A stretch of DNA of 64,000 nt. Origin: Hofstenia miamia. Taxonomy: Eukaryota > Xenacoelomorpha > Acoela. The position numbers and the translations under genes are program-made. The stretch covers positions 884,774 through 948,773 of the forward strand of contig SCFE01000053.1 in the NCBI GenBank assembly GCA_004352715.1, in the 5' to 3' direction. Below, in pieces: positions 11,250-22,684 of this stretch (its first letter is position 1; each line of letters opens with the position of its first letter). The notes under the pieces were generated by a model. That model did not search any database. It had not been told where the DNA came from and saw only the letters and a program-made list of their open reading frames with translations.

Positions 11250-11601
11250 TAATAAAGGTCGCATTGTAAACTACTTCCACTTAACATTTTATTCGTTAAT
11301 TCATCACGCAGTGCTATTTAATCGTCTTTTAACATGATGTTTTATATTTAAATTGTGTCTATAAATATTCGAAATATCCAGAATGTTTTAAATTTTGAAT
11401 TAGGTTTTAGATGTGGAAATATTTNTAATAAAGGTCGCATTGTAAACTACTTCCAACTTAACATTTTATTCGTTAATTCATCACGCAGTGCTATTTAATC
11501 GTCTTATAACATGATGTTTTATATTTAAATTGTGTCTATAAATATTCGAAATATCCAGAATGTTTTAAATTTTGAATTAGGTTTTAGATGTGGAAATATT
11601 T
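11250..11601. repeat. 176-bp direct duplication around a single N (assembly join)
   Basis: Positions 11250-11424 and 11426-11601 are the same sequence apart from one extra A (CTTCCAC/CTTCCAAC) and one substitution (CTTTTAAC/CTTATAAC). An N at 11425 separates them. This is what a join of two overlapping contig ends without merging looks like. The remainder of 11053-11972 is AT-rich 3' flank without a gene. Confidence 0.85.
11251..11256 (+). promoter_or_regulatory. Likely poly(A) signal of IARS2
   Basis: AATAAA about 200 bp after the IARS2 stop codon. It is repeated about 176 bp further on because of the local duplication around the N at 11425. Confidence 0.4.
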
Positions 11602-11964
11602 TGGCGGAAAAATCGCGGGATCGTTATGTGGCCTACAAAAGTTGATATGCAAGCGACAGTTTAGTGAGGTAATTTTGTTTATGCACTATTACCAGTTTGT
11701 TGTCTTATTTTCTCAATAAATATTATTACTTAAATTATCTACATATTGATATTTGTAAAATATACGAATACTTGAAAGTTTTATTTGTTTTTAGTTAGTT
11801 GAAAACATGGAACAGTATTAGTTATTTTACATGTATATTGTATTTTTCGTGGAATCTATACAATTCTAAATTAGTAAACTTTTAAATTTTATTGGTATTC
11901 GTTTTACGAACTGCAAGAAATTGATGTTTTTAGTATTTTAGCAATACTCTTTCATGTACCTATA

Positions 11965-11972
11965 ATTACGAC
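11965..11972. repeat. Left 8-bp target site duplication of hAT element
   Basis: ATTACGAC, repeated at 14013-14020. It fits the nTnnnnAn pattern of Ac-family hAT insertions. Confidence 0.9.
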
Positions 11973-14012
11973 TAGGGCTGGGCGCTAATAACCGGTTAAC
12001 CGGTTAAGCCGTCTTTAACCGGATAAAAATAATTAACCTATTAACGGCAGGCTTCTCATAATTAACTATGTAAATATGTTGGAGTAATATGACACTTGAG
12101 CAGGAGTAAAAGAAGCATGCGCATATCCTGCGACCATTATTGTAGCAGCCAGTGTTTGTTTACGGTGCCACTTGTGTTCACTTCTTGCATTACGTATTGT
12201 TGTATTTTAGAGTTATAGCAGGCAAAGCTTCGTGGGTGTGGAAACATTTTATGAAGCATAAAATAAGGCTGTGTGCAATTTGTGTTGTGAAAAAGGGGTT
12301 CTAGCACAAAGGCGCTACAGGGTCACTGATTTATCACTTTGCACACACTCATCATTTCCAAGAAAGTGGAAAAGTTCCAACGACGACGCGCAGGTATGCA
12401 AGTGGCAAAAGCGTGACTACAACGCCTAAGCTGACTATTGACTCCTGAGCTGTTCAGAGTCGCCCATGCATGCACTTCCGATCGTGCCGAAACAGTTACT
12501 CAAAAAATTGTACGATGTGTCACAAAAGATTTACTTCCTTTATCATTCGGCGAAAAGTCAGGTATGATAAACTTGTTAAACTACCTTGAACCGAACTACC
12601 AAGCACCAACTCATAAAACAGTGGCAAGTTATTTGAAAGTATTGTACGAGAAAACTCAAGTCAGAACGGAAACCCTATTGCAAAATTTATCCGCTCAGGA
12701 ACATCACTCCGTTGCTATTTCATTGGACGCCTGGAACAACACAAAAATGCAGTATTTCCTCACTGTCAATGCACACTTTGTAAGCTCTGAGTGGGCTATC
12801 AAGAACTTCAACCTTGCAACGATTCCAATGACAGAGCAACACAATGGTAAAAACTTGTCTGCTATTATTGATGATGTGTCTGCAAAATATGGCATAAACT
12901 TATTTGTGCAACGGTGGATAATGCAGCCAACATGCTCAAAGCAGTCGAGGCAGCAACATTGTTTGTTGTGCGCATTACCTTGACCTGGTAGTAAAAGACA
13001 CTTAAGAGGGGTGTGGCGCTGTAGCGAACGTAGTTGGCAAAGTACACGTTATGATAAAGACCATTAAAAAATCTGAGATTCTTGCAGATGCCTTCCGGAA
13101 ATTCAGAAATCAAGTAATGCCACAAAAGACAAGAAACTAGAGCTGCAATGCCCGTATCAACTCGTTGGAACACCCAGTGGATTATGATCAAATTCTTTCT
13201 CAATCTGCACTCTGCTGTGTCCTGCTTGCTTGCCTCAGCAGAAACATCGGAGACTCTATCAGCCGAGCAAAAAACCATCAAAAACTGCTGCGCTTTTAGT
13301 CAGGAAGAATTCAATGCATTAAACGACTTCTCAGCAATTTTTTCTGCCTATCAAGAAGTTACAGACTTGTTAGAAGGGAAAACTACTTTATCAACAGTTT
13401 ATCTAGAAATGTTCAACAGAGTTCACGCGCTGAAGGCAATGGTTTTTATCCTGACTCAGCGTTCACATTTATGTTAGTTTTTTTTACCCTCGTTTTAAAC
13501 AACTTAAATTTCTGAGTCAAGAGCATTCCGCATTGTCTGCAAACGTTAGAAGCATTATTTACGAGGAGCTTCAAAACTTTGCTACGAATCGATAGCCATC
13601 TCCTGATGCACACCAGGCAGGTCTGCCTAAAAAGCCAAAGCTTTACGATGTTGAAAGTAACCCCGTTGATGATGATCACAATGAAACAGAAATCGAAAGC
13701 TACCTAGAAATTAAGGTAAAGGTGGAGGCTGAGTCTAGAGGCATCGACCCCCTAAAATGGTGGCAAGATCATGAGAATCTTTTCCGAGGCTTGCACCTAT
13801 TACGGAAATATCTCGGGGTACCAGCAACTAGTGTCACTGCATAACGGCTCTTCTCTCGTCTTGGTCTCATTTTCAGAGACAACTTAATGACCTTTTTGCC
13901 TGAAACTGCAAATATGATTTTGTTCTGTCACTTGAATGAAATAAGTGGCGGTTAACCGATTAAAACTATGCGGTTACGGTTAATTCTCTGTGATTAACCG
14001 CTCCCAGTCCTA
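11973..14012 (+). mobile_element. hAT (Ac-type) transposon, degenerate
   Basis: 2040-bp element with ends TAGGGCTGGGCGC and (reverse complement of the right end) TAGGACTGGGAGCG, followed inward by AACCGGTTAACC-type subterminal motifs. Perfect 8-bp target duplications ATTACGAC flank it. A plus-strand transposase relic with BED finger, core and dimerisation segment fills the middle. It lies between IARS2 and DARS2. The mirror copy is at 60009-62048. Confidence 0.92.
12237..13930 (+). pseudogene. hAT transposase pseudogene (BED finger to dimerisation domain)
   Basis: Read across frames: a BED-type zinc finger near 12237-12370 (aromatics, CxxC, then H-x4-H in a frame with a stop); then 12438-12890 with LDAWNNTKMQYFLTVNAHFV, the first catalytic Asp region, and the 'EQHNGKNLS' block; then 13140-13480; and near 13700-13900 the hAT C-terminal segment DPLKWWQDHENLF followed by YLGVPATS. 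Stops (TGA after the PATS block, others) and frameshifts break it, so no active protein is made. The PATS block is the conserved dimerisation core of hAT transposases. Confidence 0.85.
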
Positions 14013-14693
14013 ATTACGACGTTTAGCAAATGCTAGTCCACAATCTATAGTTTAATTTTTTTATTTAAGGGTGGAGTATAATAAATGCAATCGACAGAAA
14101 TAAATAGTTAATATCTTAAAAAAATTAATAGTAAAAAACAAAATTCCAAATAAATTTTGAAAAGCATGCTTAAAATAAATATTTTAGAAAAAATCATTAT
14201 TAAATATATTGAAAATAATTATTTTTTAATTGATAATGAAAAAAAAAATGCTACTTCTTCATGGATTTCTAAACAATTTCATTTATTTTCATAGCATTAT
14301 TTACTTAATTGCTATAGTTTAAAAATGTATGAATTAAATTTTTTATTTTTAGTATTATTTTCTTAAATTTATTTAATAAAATTTCAAAAATAATAAAAAA
14401 AATTAAATAAAAAATTTAGAATCTATAAATTAATTTTTTCATTCCATAAATTTTGAAGATTTATTTAATTTCAACATTCTGACCAATTTTCTAGCATCTA
14501 ACATATATATTTAAAGAATACTAGTATTATAAATGCAATAAAACTGAATTTTAAAGAAGGTTTTTAAATTACAGTGCCCAAACAAACTAATTATCTTTCA
14601 TACATATTAATATTGATAGTGAATAGTGCATAAATTTTGTGTGTTTTCAAAATTTCTAAGCTAATTATAATCCTATTAAATTTTGATCACAAT

Positions 14694-14868
14694 TGTCAAA
14701 ATATATTGACAGTAGAATGCTAACATGAAAATTCATTAACTAAATGTAACAAACTTGTTAAATTAAATGAATAGTTTTTAAAACATTTAATTATTATTTA
14801 AAGAGAATTGCTTTTTAACCATTTGCTTGTGAATAAATGAATACATATGCTGTCAATAAATATTGACA
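14694..14868. repeat. Two 18-bp palindromes in the left end region of the TTAA element
   Basis: TGTCAAAATATATTGACA at 14694-14711 and TGTCAATAAATATTGACA at 14851-14868, starts 157 bp apart. They share the arms TGTCAA/TTGACA with the four sites at the other end and are probably transposase-binding sites. Confidence 0.7.
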
Positions 14869-14879
14869 AATATATAATA

Positions 14880-17098
14880 TCAAAAGCACCCCGCAGAATA
14901 GTTGTTTTCATCAGCCTTAACATTTTTGTTTTTACGTTTTTTTGGTGTAGACTTCTTTTCTCTCTCAATATTCTTTTTAGAAGAGCGATTTTCAAAGCGA
15001 TTGTCTACGCCTAAACCTAGTTTATTCAAAATTCAAAATTTGTTTTTCAAAATCGCCACAAATGTGATATTCTGCAACAACAAAACTACTTTTTGAACAA
15101 ATTTGCCACAAACGTGAATGGATCGATTCATTTCGGTTTTGTGCCATTCCAGGAATACATCTTCGTATTAAGTCACTTTTTGATAGCCAAAGGTAAAATA
15201 TAGTCGTGATCACTTGGAAGAAGAAAATACTTAGATGTTGGGCGAGGAGCTTGGGAATTGTGGAGAAATTTACACTAGCTAGACTTGCATAACTTATGAG
15301 AATCTGCTTCACAATCCAATTTAGTTTAGTGGAAAACAGTTGCTAGTATGCTTTCTTGAATGTTTTCAATTATTTCTGATTCTTCCAACTCATCATTGAA
15401 ATTAGAATTTTGTCCAATCCAGCATAAAGTCGTTTTGATACGTAATTAATACACTCTAATTTGCAAACTTTGACGCCAATATCTTTGTAAGGATTAGCGT
15501 TTTCAATCGCACTCATAACAGAACTGTCTCCATCTGAAATCATGTTTTTGTAAACAACATCATAGGATTGAATAGATCTTGAAAACAGTTTTACAGCAAT
15601 GTACGCTTCCATTGATCCAGTGGAGCCCTCAAAGTTTTTGTCGCAGTCACGATCGTCTACTTTTTTATCACATTTATAACAATATTTGGAAGCAATATCA
15701 TAGTCTAATATTTTACCACTATCATTAGATACAATAAAACCAAGTCCATACAAAGATGTGTGGTCTCGCTTCATCCAAGTACCATCGTAGCTTATGTTTA
15801 TGCATTTTTCGCTTTCTAACGCTATATCATTTTTCATAGACTCCTTGGCAACTGCTTTAGCAACAGGCATAATTCGTTTTACATGCAAATTCCAAGCTCG
15901 CTTTTCCACGGGTGTAGGCAAGTTCATTATTCTGGAGAAACTATCCGCAACACTTCTTCCACATCAAATGGTGAGACAAGCCATAAACAGCTCTTAAATT
16001 TATGTCCGACGCCTGTCGTCCTCTTCCTAAGATTCTCGTTTACCAGTTGTTTCAAAAAACAAATGAAAATCGACACTTTCTGCATGATATCTCGATTGTA
16101 AGTGCGTATCCACTATATACAAATTTATTATCTGGCTTATACTTGTACTTCGCTTGATGATTTACTTTAATTACATTTACCAGTTTTTCACGATTGATTA
16201 TTTCAAGCGTTTGCTGTTGTCCTCTAAAAAACTTGTTTTCTTTCACCGTGGCATTCAGATTCAAAAAAATCTAAAGGATATTACTACATTAGAAAGTATT
16301 TAATAAACATACTAAATAAAGCAATCTCAAAAAATAATAAAAGTATATTGATTTATGAAAGCTACAAATGTAAAATGTACTTAAAAATTAGTTCTGTGTG
16401 TTACATATTTTCTTGGTAGGCCATTTAAAATTTTTCTCCGTAAGGTAAATCTTGAAGCATTTTTGTGGATGCAAAGCTGGCTTTTTAATGCAAGTATCAC
16501 AACAATATTGTGTGAGGTTACGAAATTCCTTTCCTAAGCTTCTATCGCTACAAACAACAAACATTACAGTCACGCGTTGTGGATACTCCTGGAAAATGAC
16601 CATCTTTTGTATCCAACCGATGACCTTGTGCTCGAAGAGGTGAGCCATAAGGACATTTGTCTTCTAAAAGGTTGGGAATCTGTTTGCACACCAATGCTAC
16701 TGATTGTGCTCTCATTTATATTTTCAACTGATTGATTTGCTTCAATGATTTCACAAACGTCATTGACATAGTTTTCAAAAGAGCCAACTGATTCTGTAGT
16801 GTCAAATAATGTTTAGGATCACCCACTACAACTTCACGCCAGCTTTTTCCCCAAGTGACACGTCTTCCAATAACTGATTATCATACAATTCCAAGTCTTT
16901 TGTTTTCACTTTATGTATATCCCCATTTTCCCATTTCACAATTGCTTCTGCTTTGCTAGATTCTCGAATAATGCAGTTGTCATTACTATATCACCATTTT
17001 GCTTTTAAATCAGCAAACGAATCAAATTCTACGTCTTTGAATGAAACACGTTCAATTTTGTTATTCCTCTCAAAATGTACAAAAACTGTTGTTGGCAT
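14880..17098 (-). pseudogene. Mutator-like (Kolobok-like) transposase pseudogene
   Basis: Reading from 17098 down. An N-terminal block starts MPTTVFVHFERNNKIERVSF and is soon broken by TGA at the codon after AKW. A Cys-rich block at 16388-16648 has CCDTCIKKPALHPQKCFKIY. A further block is at 16052-16264. The catalytic region at 15370-15927 has ISYDGTWMKR (first Asp), the zinc-like CYKC, GSTGSMEA and ISDGDSSV (second Asp). At 15022-15312, AQNRNESIHSRLW carries the likely Glu, and the end is a Lys-rich tail finishing YSAGCF. Block order matches animal 'Mutator-like transposase domain' proteins. Several frameshifts and stops make it a pseudogene. Confidence 0.8.
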
Positions 17099-17267
17099 GA
17101 CCTAGTATAAAAAACTTTTTTAATTTATTGACAATCAAGAATGATGGCATTCATAAACTGCAAGATACACCTACGCTTCTGTAACTTTCATTGTTTAAAA
17201 TACTTTCATAAACCACATGTATAATGTGACTGAACTTTTAACATAATGTCTGAATTTGTTGCATTTC

Positions 17268-17743
17268 TGTCAAAATCTATTGACATATATGCATGATAAA
17301 ACTATTAATGCAGTCACGTAAGTTATACTAAACATTTTCCATAACAATATTTATAAAATTTACTCCGTCAAATTATGAAAAAAGTGTTTTTCAAAGATTA
17401 AGTTAACGTTTATTCAGAAATGTCAACATATGTTGACAACATAAGAAAATATAGCAAAATAGACCTTGAATTTTAAAAAAAACTTGATAAAATTAAAAAC
17501 AATATCTACATTATTTATATATAACAGCGCATCTCAAGACCAATTATAGAAATTAGTTTAGTTTGTAATTAAATGTCAAATTATATTGACAACAAAGTTT
17601 ATTTTTAACATTTTCTCTAGAGAATGCAATTAATCATCATTTCTTTAAATTTTTCATACAAATTCTATTAGTGATCTCGGAAATTTATTTATCAAATTGT
17701 TTATAATAATAAAGGCTACTATGTCTGTCAAAATATCCTGACA
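17268..17743. repeat. Four phased 18-bp palindromes in the right end region of the TTAA element
   Basis: Sites start at 17268, 17421, 17574 and 17726 (spacings 153, 153 and 152 bp): arms TGTCAA and TTGACA with six bases between, and one mismatch in the last. The sequence between sites is not repeated, so this is not simple tandem duplication. The last site ends 134 bp before the element end. Confidence 0.8.
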
Positions 17744-17959
17744 TTACAAATAAGGATGTGTGTTATATAATCATACAGCATTGATTGTTGTATTAATGTA
17801 AAATATCTCTGAATAGAAAACACTTTTTGAGGGAAAAATAAATTCAAAAAAATTCATTGAATTATTATACTCCCCCCTTAAGCAAAACCAAGTTTTAAAA
17901 TATTAGGATTGAAACAGTGTACATAATTTTTTTCTTCGGATTATTTTAAATCTGTTTAG

Positions 17960-18130
17960 GTATGCAATTTAGATGCAATGCGCACTTCGTTTGGTCGCAC
18001 GACTCTCTGTGGTCAAACTTCACGTTTCATTGGTCAAAACGTTACCCTAATGGGATGGCTGACTGCCAACAGATCAATTAATAAACACCACCGTTTCCTT
18101 CTACTGCACGATTGGAGCGGGGATGTTCAG
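17960..18130 (+). CDS. DARS2: Mitochondrial aspartyl-tRNA synthetase, N-terminal exon
   Basis: Acceptor GTTTAG ends at 17959; donor GTGAAG at 18131. The frame contains MRTSFGRTTLCGQTSRFIGQ, then NVTLMGWLTANR and FLLLHDWSGDVQ. This matches the start of the OB-fold anticodon-binding domain of bacterial/mitochondrial AspRS (RT..CG......G..V.L.GWV...R......F..LRD..G..Q). It ends exactly at the Gln before the next OB-fold strand, phase 0. The ATG at 17978 is a possible start, but the open frame extends to the acceptor, so an upstream exon with the targeting peptide is likely. Catalytic class II motifs are not in the window. Confidence 0.8.
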
Positions 18131-20062
18131 GTGAAGACAAGTTTTTTAATACATCGTTTAATATCGAATTGGTTACAAATAGCGTAATGTATTCGTAAAT
18201 GTTGTTCAGATATTAACAAATTATATTGGTTAATTCCTTGCTATAAACATTTACTTTTAAATACAATGTATTATCTAAGCACTTCGCAAAAATACAATGC
18301 TCTTTGTTAACGCAAACTAACAATACTTTTTTTTCCAAAACCAGTCTTTATTTCTTTATAATGTCAAATAATACTTTATGTGTTTCTTAATATAGTGATA
18401 TTCTACGTGCGTTATGCATTCACATTTCTCGGAGTGATCTATAAAGAGATTGATATGAAACTCTGTTTCAACCGGTGGTTCATATACTAGTTATTTTAAA
18501 AGAATTTTTGTAAATCTAAGAACAGACCTGACATTCTTCTATGCATATCAAGGGCAACTATTATTAGTTAAAATTTGCATTGTTAAACAAGCCCAGCCCA
18601 GATTTTATACATGTAGAATTGGATAAAATTTGGCAAAAATGCGGAAATTGTGTCATATTGCCAATATAAATGGCTAATTTTTAACTAACGAACACGTTGT
18701 ACTGCAGAGAATGTATTTAGATGAATTTGTTGTTAGTGGCAAGTTGAAGAAAACGCTCTTACATATTTTTTCAAATTTTATTTAATAAATACAAAAATAC
18801 TCTCCTGCTATTTCCTAAAAAATATTTAAACAAACTTCATTTGGCAATTATTTCTGGGAAATAAACATATTCTCAAGACTCAAACATGTGCTGATAAATA
18901 ATCGTTTGTGCTTCTTAAGGGTTGCAATTTGATTAAACCAATCTTAATATATTACCCTAAAAGAGTGATAGCTCTATTTTTAGTTTTTGCAGAGTGAGAA
19001 TTTTGGGTATAAATGTGTATCGAAAATCTATTTTGTTATTTACTTTTGTAAAGGTCGTCACTTTAAACAAATTTCAAAAATTATTCTAATGTTGGGATGC
19101 GATTGGAGTTGTTAAGTGTCAAAAAAAGAATTGAACCAAATCTTGATAAAGGCCACTTGTGCTCAGTCAACTTCTCTTGGGGGTAGAGCGCTTTTTCTGA
19201 TTTCAATTTTGATGACGTCTCACACTTCCTAAGACACTGTGAATATAATAGTGTTTGCTAAATGCATTGGAAGCTACCAATTTTCAAATGTCAATTGTAG
19301 CAGTGCTTTCTTTATGATGAAATTCGTATTTAGTTGCCTAAATTTGAGCCGAAGAGAAGCAAATCTTATTGAAAATTGAGATTACTCGTTGCAATTATTT
19401 TAAAGTGCTATTTATTTTAGGAAATATGAACTTTAAATATTACATGATTTGTAAATTTGTTTTCTTCTATAGCTTTTAACAAAAATTGAGAATCAATGCT
19501 TTTTAAGGGCAAGGTACAAGTTCACTATCGATATTTTGGTGTTTAGTGGTTATAACATGTATTGAAGACGCATAAAAGCTCAGACTTTAACTAATTATCA
19601 ACGTGTTGTTCATTGCGTTTTTCCGTTTTATTCGGTTGTTGTTGGAAATTGAACAAGAGGCACGCCTGCTTGAAATTAATGTACACAAATGAAAGAACAC
19701 AAACACTTTGCAACAGTTAGCTGAATGGCCTACGTCAACTTTTTATTGGCTTTACAATGATAAGAAAAGTAAAAAGCGGACGTCCTGCAGAAAATCATTA
19801 GCAAAAAAATTTGCGATTGATGATCTTTGGTTGATCATGAAACATAACATTGAGAGAAAATTCCAAAAAATCTTGACGAATTGAGATTTGTTTTGTAGTG
19901 AAGAAAATTGTGACTTCAAATTTTGGCAAAAAAAATACTTACGTCCGCTTCAAACCTGTATAAAATGGAAAGGAGATCTTGATATAATAGTTGGTTGTGA
20001 TAATTGATTGCCTTTTCTTATTTTTTGTTACAAGCTATCCAATTTGATATTTTTTAGTTTAG
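18131..20062 (+). other. DARS2 intron, no gene seen
   Basis: 1.9-kb AT-rich intron. Near 19640-19960 there are short phrases with a SGRP motif that could be a very decayed HTH transposase relic, too weak to call. No terminal repeats or RNA genes were recognised. Confidence 0.35.
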
Positions 20063-20275
20063 GTCACATTTTCATCAGAATTACAGAATATGCAGTTGCT
20101 CGAATCAGTGTTAGAACTTCCCCTTAATTCTGTACTCTCTATCAGCGGTAAGGTGCAGCAACGTGCGAATGCTCACCAGAATCCCTCTATGAAAACCGGT
20201 GATATAGAGGTAATTGCGGAATCTATAGACGTACTGAACAAATATACCTCATCTGTCATCTTTGAAACTTCCGGG
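20063..20275 (+). CDS. DARS2: Mitochondrial aspartyl-tRNA synthetase, second OB-fold exon
   Basis: Acceptor TTTAG ends at 20062, donor GTAATC at 20276, phase 0 at both ends. It encodes VTFSSELQNMQLLESVLELP onward, with NSVLSISGKVQQR and MKTGDIEVIAESIDVLNKY. This is the AspRS OB-fold segment 'ES.V.V.G.V..R......N..M.TGEIE......++LN'. It joins in frame to 17960-18130. The next expected exon (towards motif 1 of the catalytic domain) is not found: 400 bp on, the arm ends in a TA microsatellite and unrelated DNA follows in either arm. Mirror copy at 53746-53958. Confidence 0.8.
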
Positions 20276-20364
20276 GTAATCTATTATTTTTACACATATT
20301 TCATGTAAAAATGCAGTTTCTATGCTTAATTTCGTTAAATAATGCTCTTCATATATATCAGATA

Positions 20365-20640
20365 CCAGAGCGCCCATATATATATATACGGACTCTAGAT
20401 ACTATGGAATTTGTATCCACCGCCTGCACTTTCCGATTTTCCATAGTATCAGCGCCCTCTTTGATGCAATGCCAAAATAATTCTTTTATACATATATTTT
20501 TACATTGCACACTCGGAAAAGTGGTCTAATTTCTTATGTATGAGTTTCAAGTTTTTTCAAAAAAATTTTTTGACCTGTATCCAGCGCCCTCCGCCATAGC
20601 ATCTAGCGCCCGTATATATTTTTTTGTATTCAGCGCCTTG
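20365..20640. repeat. Cluster of AGCGCCC motifs with a hairpin
   Basis: Four AGCGCCC and one AGCGCCT occur in 280 bp of otherwise AT-rich intron. Two are followed by (G/A)TATATA. At 20396-20447, GATACTATGGAA and its reverse complement TTCCATAGTATC flank a 28-nt loop. This could be the end region of an unrecognised transposon. Confidence 0.4.
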
Positions 20641-20683
20641 TAGATATTCTGACATTTTGTATCCCAAGCCTGTAAATGTATGT

Positions 20684-20688
<5 letters not shown>

Positions 20689-20735
<47 letters not shown>
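20689..20735. repeat. (TA)n microsatellite at the left arm/insert X border
   Basis: About 47 bp of TA. Sequence left of it matches the right arm (53334 onward, reversed); sequence right of it does not. The equivalent run is at 53287-53333. Confidence 0.9.
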
Positions 20736-20738
<3 letters not shown>

Positions 20739-21799
20739 AAAACAGAAAATACTCGGAGAAAAATAACGACGCTTTTACTTAACTCATGGTTTTATTTAAG
20801 GTAAGTATGGGAATACCTTCAAAGAAAACTGTATGTGTTAAACAAAATATATTCAATATATTCCAAGTCATCGAAGATAATTTTAAAAAGAGTTGAGAAT
20901 GTCAAGCGTAGAGTACTCGATACTAGAAGGACTGCCTTCTAATGGCGCAAATTGCTTTCGTCCAGAAAAAATACACTTAATAACAGGAATAATGTAATTA
21001 AGAATCGAAATATTTCTCGCTTTTTTAAAATTGGGGAATAAATGGTTAATTACTTTAAAATCGATTTCGTACTAGGGCGTAACATCCTTGGTAATATTAG
21101 TACTATAAGTTATATATAATTTACGATATTGCTATATAACATGCAATATTGCCAAAATTTGTTTAGATTTTGCCTTCTAAAAGAATGAAGAAATTAAAGT
21201 AAAAAACGATAAAATGAAACGATGCGAATGAATTACGCCTTTTCATTATTTATTCAATTCTTTTATTGTGTGAACATTTAAACAGCTATTCACAAGGAAA
21301 ACTGTAATAATTTTTTTAGAAAATATTTTAAACTTTTCTTTCTTGAATTAAACTTAAAAATACCGGAATAAACACAATGTGTTAATTAATACTAATTATA
21401 AAAATAAATATTAAAAATAACTATAATGTAAGTAAGTAGCGCAGTGTGTAAAATCGAAATTTGGTTAGTTAAGCAATTATGACGTGTGACAGCGTTTATA
21501 AATCTAGGTGACTTAGCTCACAGGACAGGAATAACTATAATTGCTGGGTTGGAAACTTCATAGAATAATAGCAATCCAAAATGAATGTCCAAAAGTCTCT
21601 TAAACCTTGGTTGGAAACTCCCTAGGATAATGTGAGTCGAAAATCAAACACAGCAAAGCAATGATTTCAAAGTCCCCAGCAAACCTTCGATGGTCAAGAT
21701 GGTGCTAAAAAATTCGAACAACCGCTATTCTTCCTAATTGTGAAATGTGCACTCGAAAGTGTCACAAAAGAATCCACAAACCAATGAACAACGGTACAT

Positions 21800-22330
21800 G
21801 TGGACAGCTGAGTATTGTAGTGTTACAGAAGAAACAGTCCAGATGAGTGAATGTTGGAAGAAACCATCAACAGGTTTAAAAGTTACAGGGCAGAGGCTGT
21901 CACAGCGCAGGTGAGAAAGTTGAAATATTAAATTAAGGAAAGGGTAAAATAAAGTGGTGTAAATAGTAACAGAATCTGTATAACCGACAGATACTGAAAG
22001 TAAAACGGCAATCAAGGAAAGGATGAACTCAGAAATCGATGAGAGAAGTAGGTTACCAGTTTCAATGGGATTTATAAAAAGCCAGCAAGCATATGAGAAA
22101 GTAAAATCAACCAAATATTAGAAAAGAAAGGTGCTAAGTGTGACACGAAGAGTAATAATCTAGTTTATGCAAGTGCTTTGGAAATGCTGAAGAATGTAGG
22201 AGAACTGAGAATAATGTGCATAAGAAAAAACAGCAAATAGTTATGATCAGAACAAGTAATGCAGTACAAAATAAGTGTACGGTAGAAAAGGGGAGGTGAG
22301 GGACCAGAGATAAAGATTAACCATGTCAAT
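21800..22330 (+). pseudogene. R4/Dong-like LINE relic, 5' part of the ORF
   Basis: Nucleotide-level similarity to the R4-like element at 38106-38530: AATCAAGGAAAGGATGAA, then GAGAGAAGTAGGTTACCAG, then a frame with LVYASALEMLKNVG against LVYAGVWEVLKNVG. Stops and frameshifts are frequent. A hAT MITE begins just after it. Confidence 0.6.
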
Positions 22331-22336
22331 AAGTAC

Positions 22337-22684
22337 TAAAGGTGTGCGCGGTGCGGATTCGGCCGCGGTTAACCGCGGTGCGGGTATAAAAATTAGGCTT
22401 GCGGTGCGGTGCGGTTAAACTGCAGGAGCCACGTGCAGTACCGTAGCTTCCAATTTTCACAAACCAATCAAATTTTGTAACGCCACCTAGGGATAACTAA
22501 TGTTTTGAATATATTGTTTCTTTAATTACATTGATTTACTTAGTTAAAATTAAATTCAAAGTTAACTGATTATTGTTTTTTGCGGTGCGGTGCGGTTGCG
22601 AGTAGATTCCTTGCGGTTGCGGGTAAGAAAATTCGCTTGCGGTGCGGATGCGGGTACATGAAACTGTACCCGCGCACACCTCTG
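22337..22684. mobile_element. hAT MITE, 348 bp
   Basis: Ends TAAAGGTGTGCGCGG and (reverse complement) CAGAGGTGTGCGCGG, flanked by perfect 8-bp duplications ATAAGTAC at 22329-22336 and 22685-22692. Subterminal parts are full of GCGGTGCGG-type motifs, unusual in this AT-rich DNA. It has no coding capacity. The target duplication fits nTnnnnAn. Confidence 0.92.

Larger units (their letters stand above)
14069..17877 (-). mobile_element. TTAA-flanked DNA transposon with Mutator-like/Kolobok-like transposase
   Basis: Inverted ends GGGTGGAGTATAATAAATGC (left) and GGGGGGAGTATAATAATTCA (right, reverse complement), flanked by TTAA on both sides (14065-14068 and 17878-17881). The 3.8-kb element encodes a minus-strand transposase relic (14880-17098). 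It carries six 18-bp palindromes TGTCAA-N6-TTGACA in its end regions. TTAA target sites exclude a plant-type MULE (8-11 bp duplications) and fit Kolobok or piggyBac; the protein is not a piggyBac transposase. It ends about 80 bp before a DARS2 exon. The mirror copy is at 56144-59952. Confidence 0.8.

Noticed and set aside
14069-17877. Calling the TTAA element a piggyBac
   Set aside because: The TTAA fits, but the protein blocks (DGTW, GSTGSMEA, DGDSS, QNRNES) are of the Mutator-like transposase kind, not piggyBac.
14069-17877. Calling the TTAA element a classical MULE
   Set aside because: MULEs make 8-11 bp target duplications and usually have long terminal repeats; here there is TTAA and about 20-bp ends.
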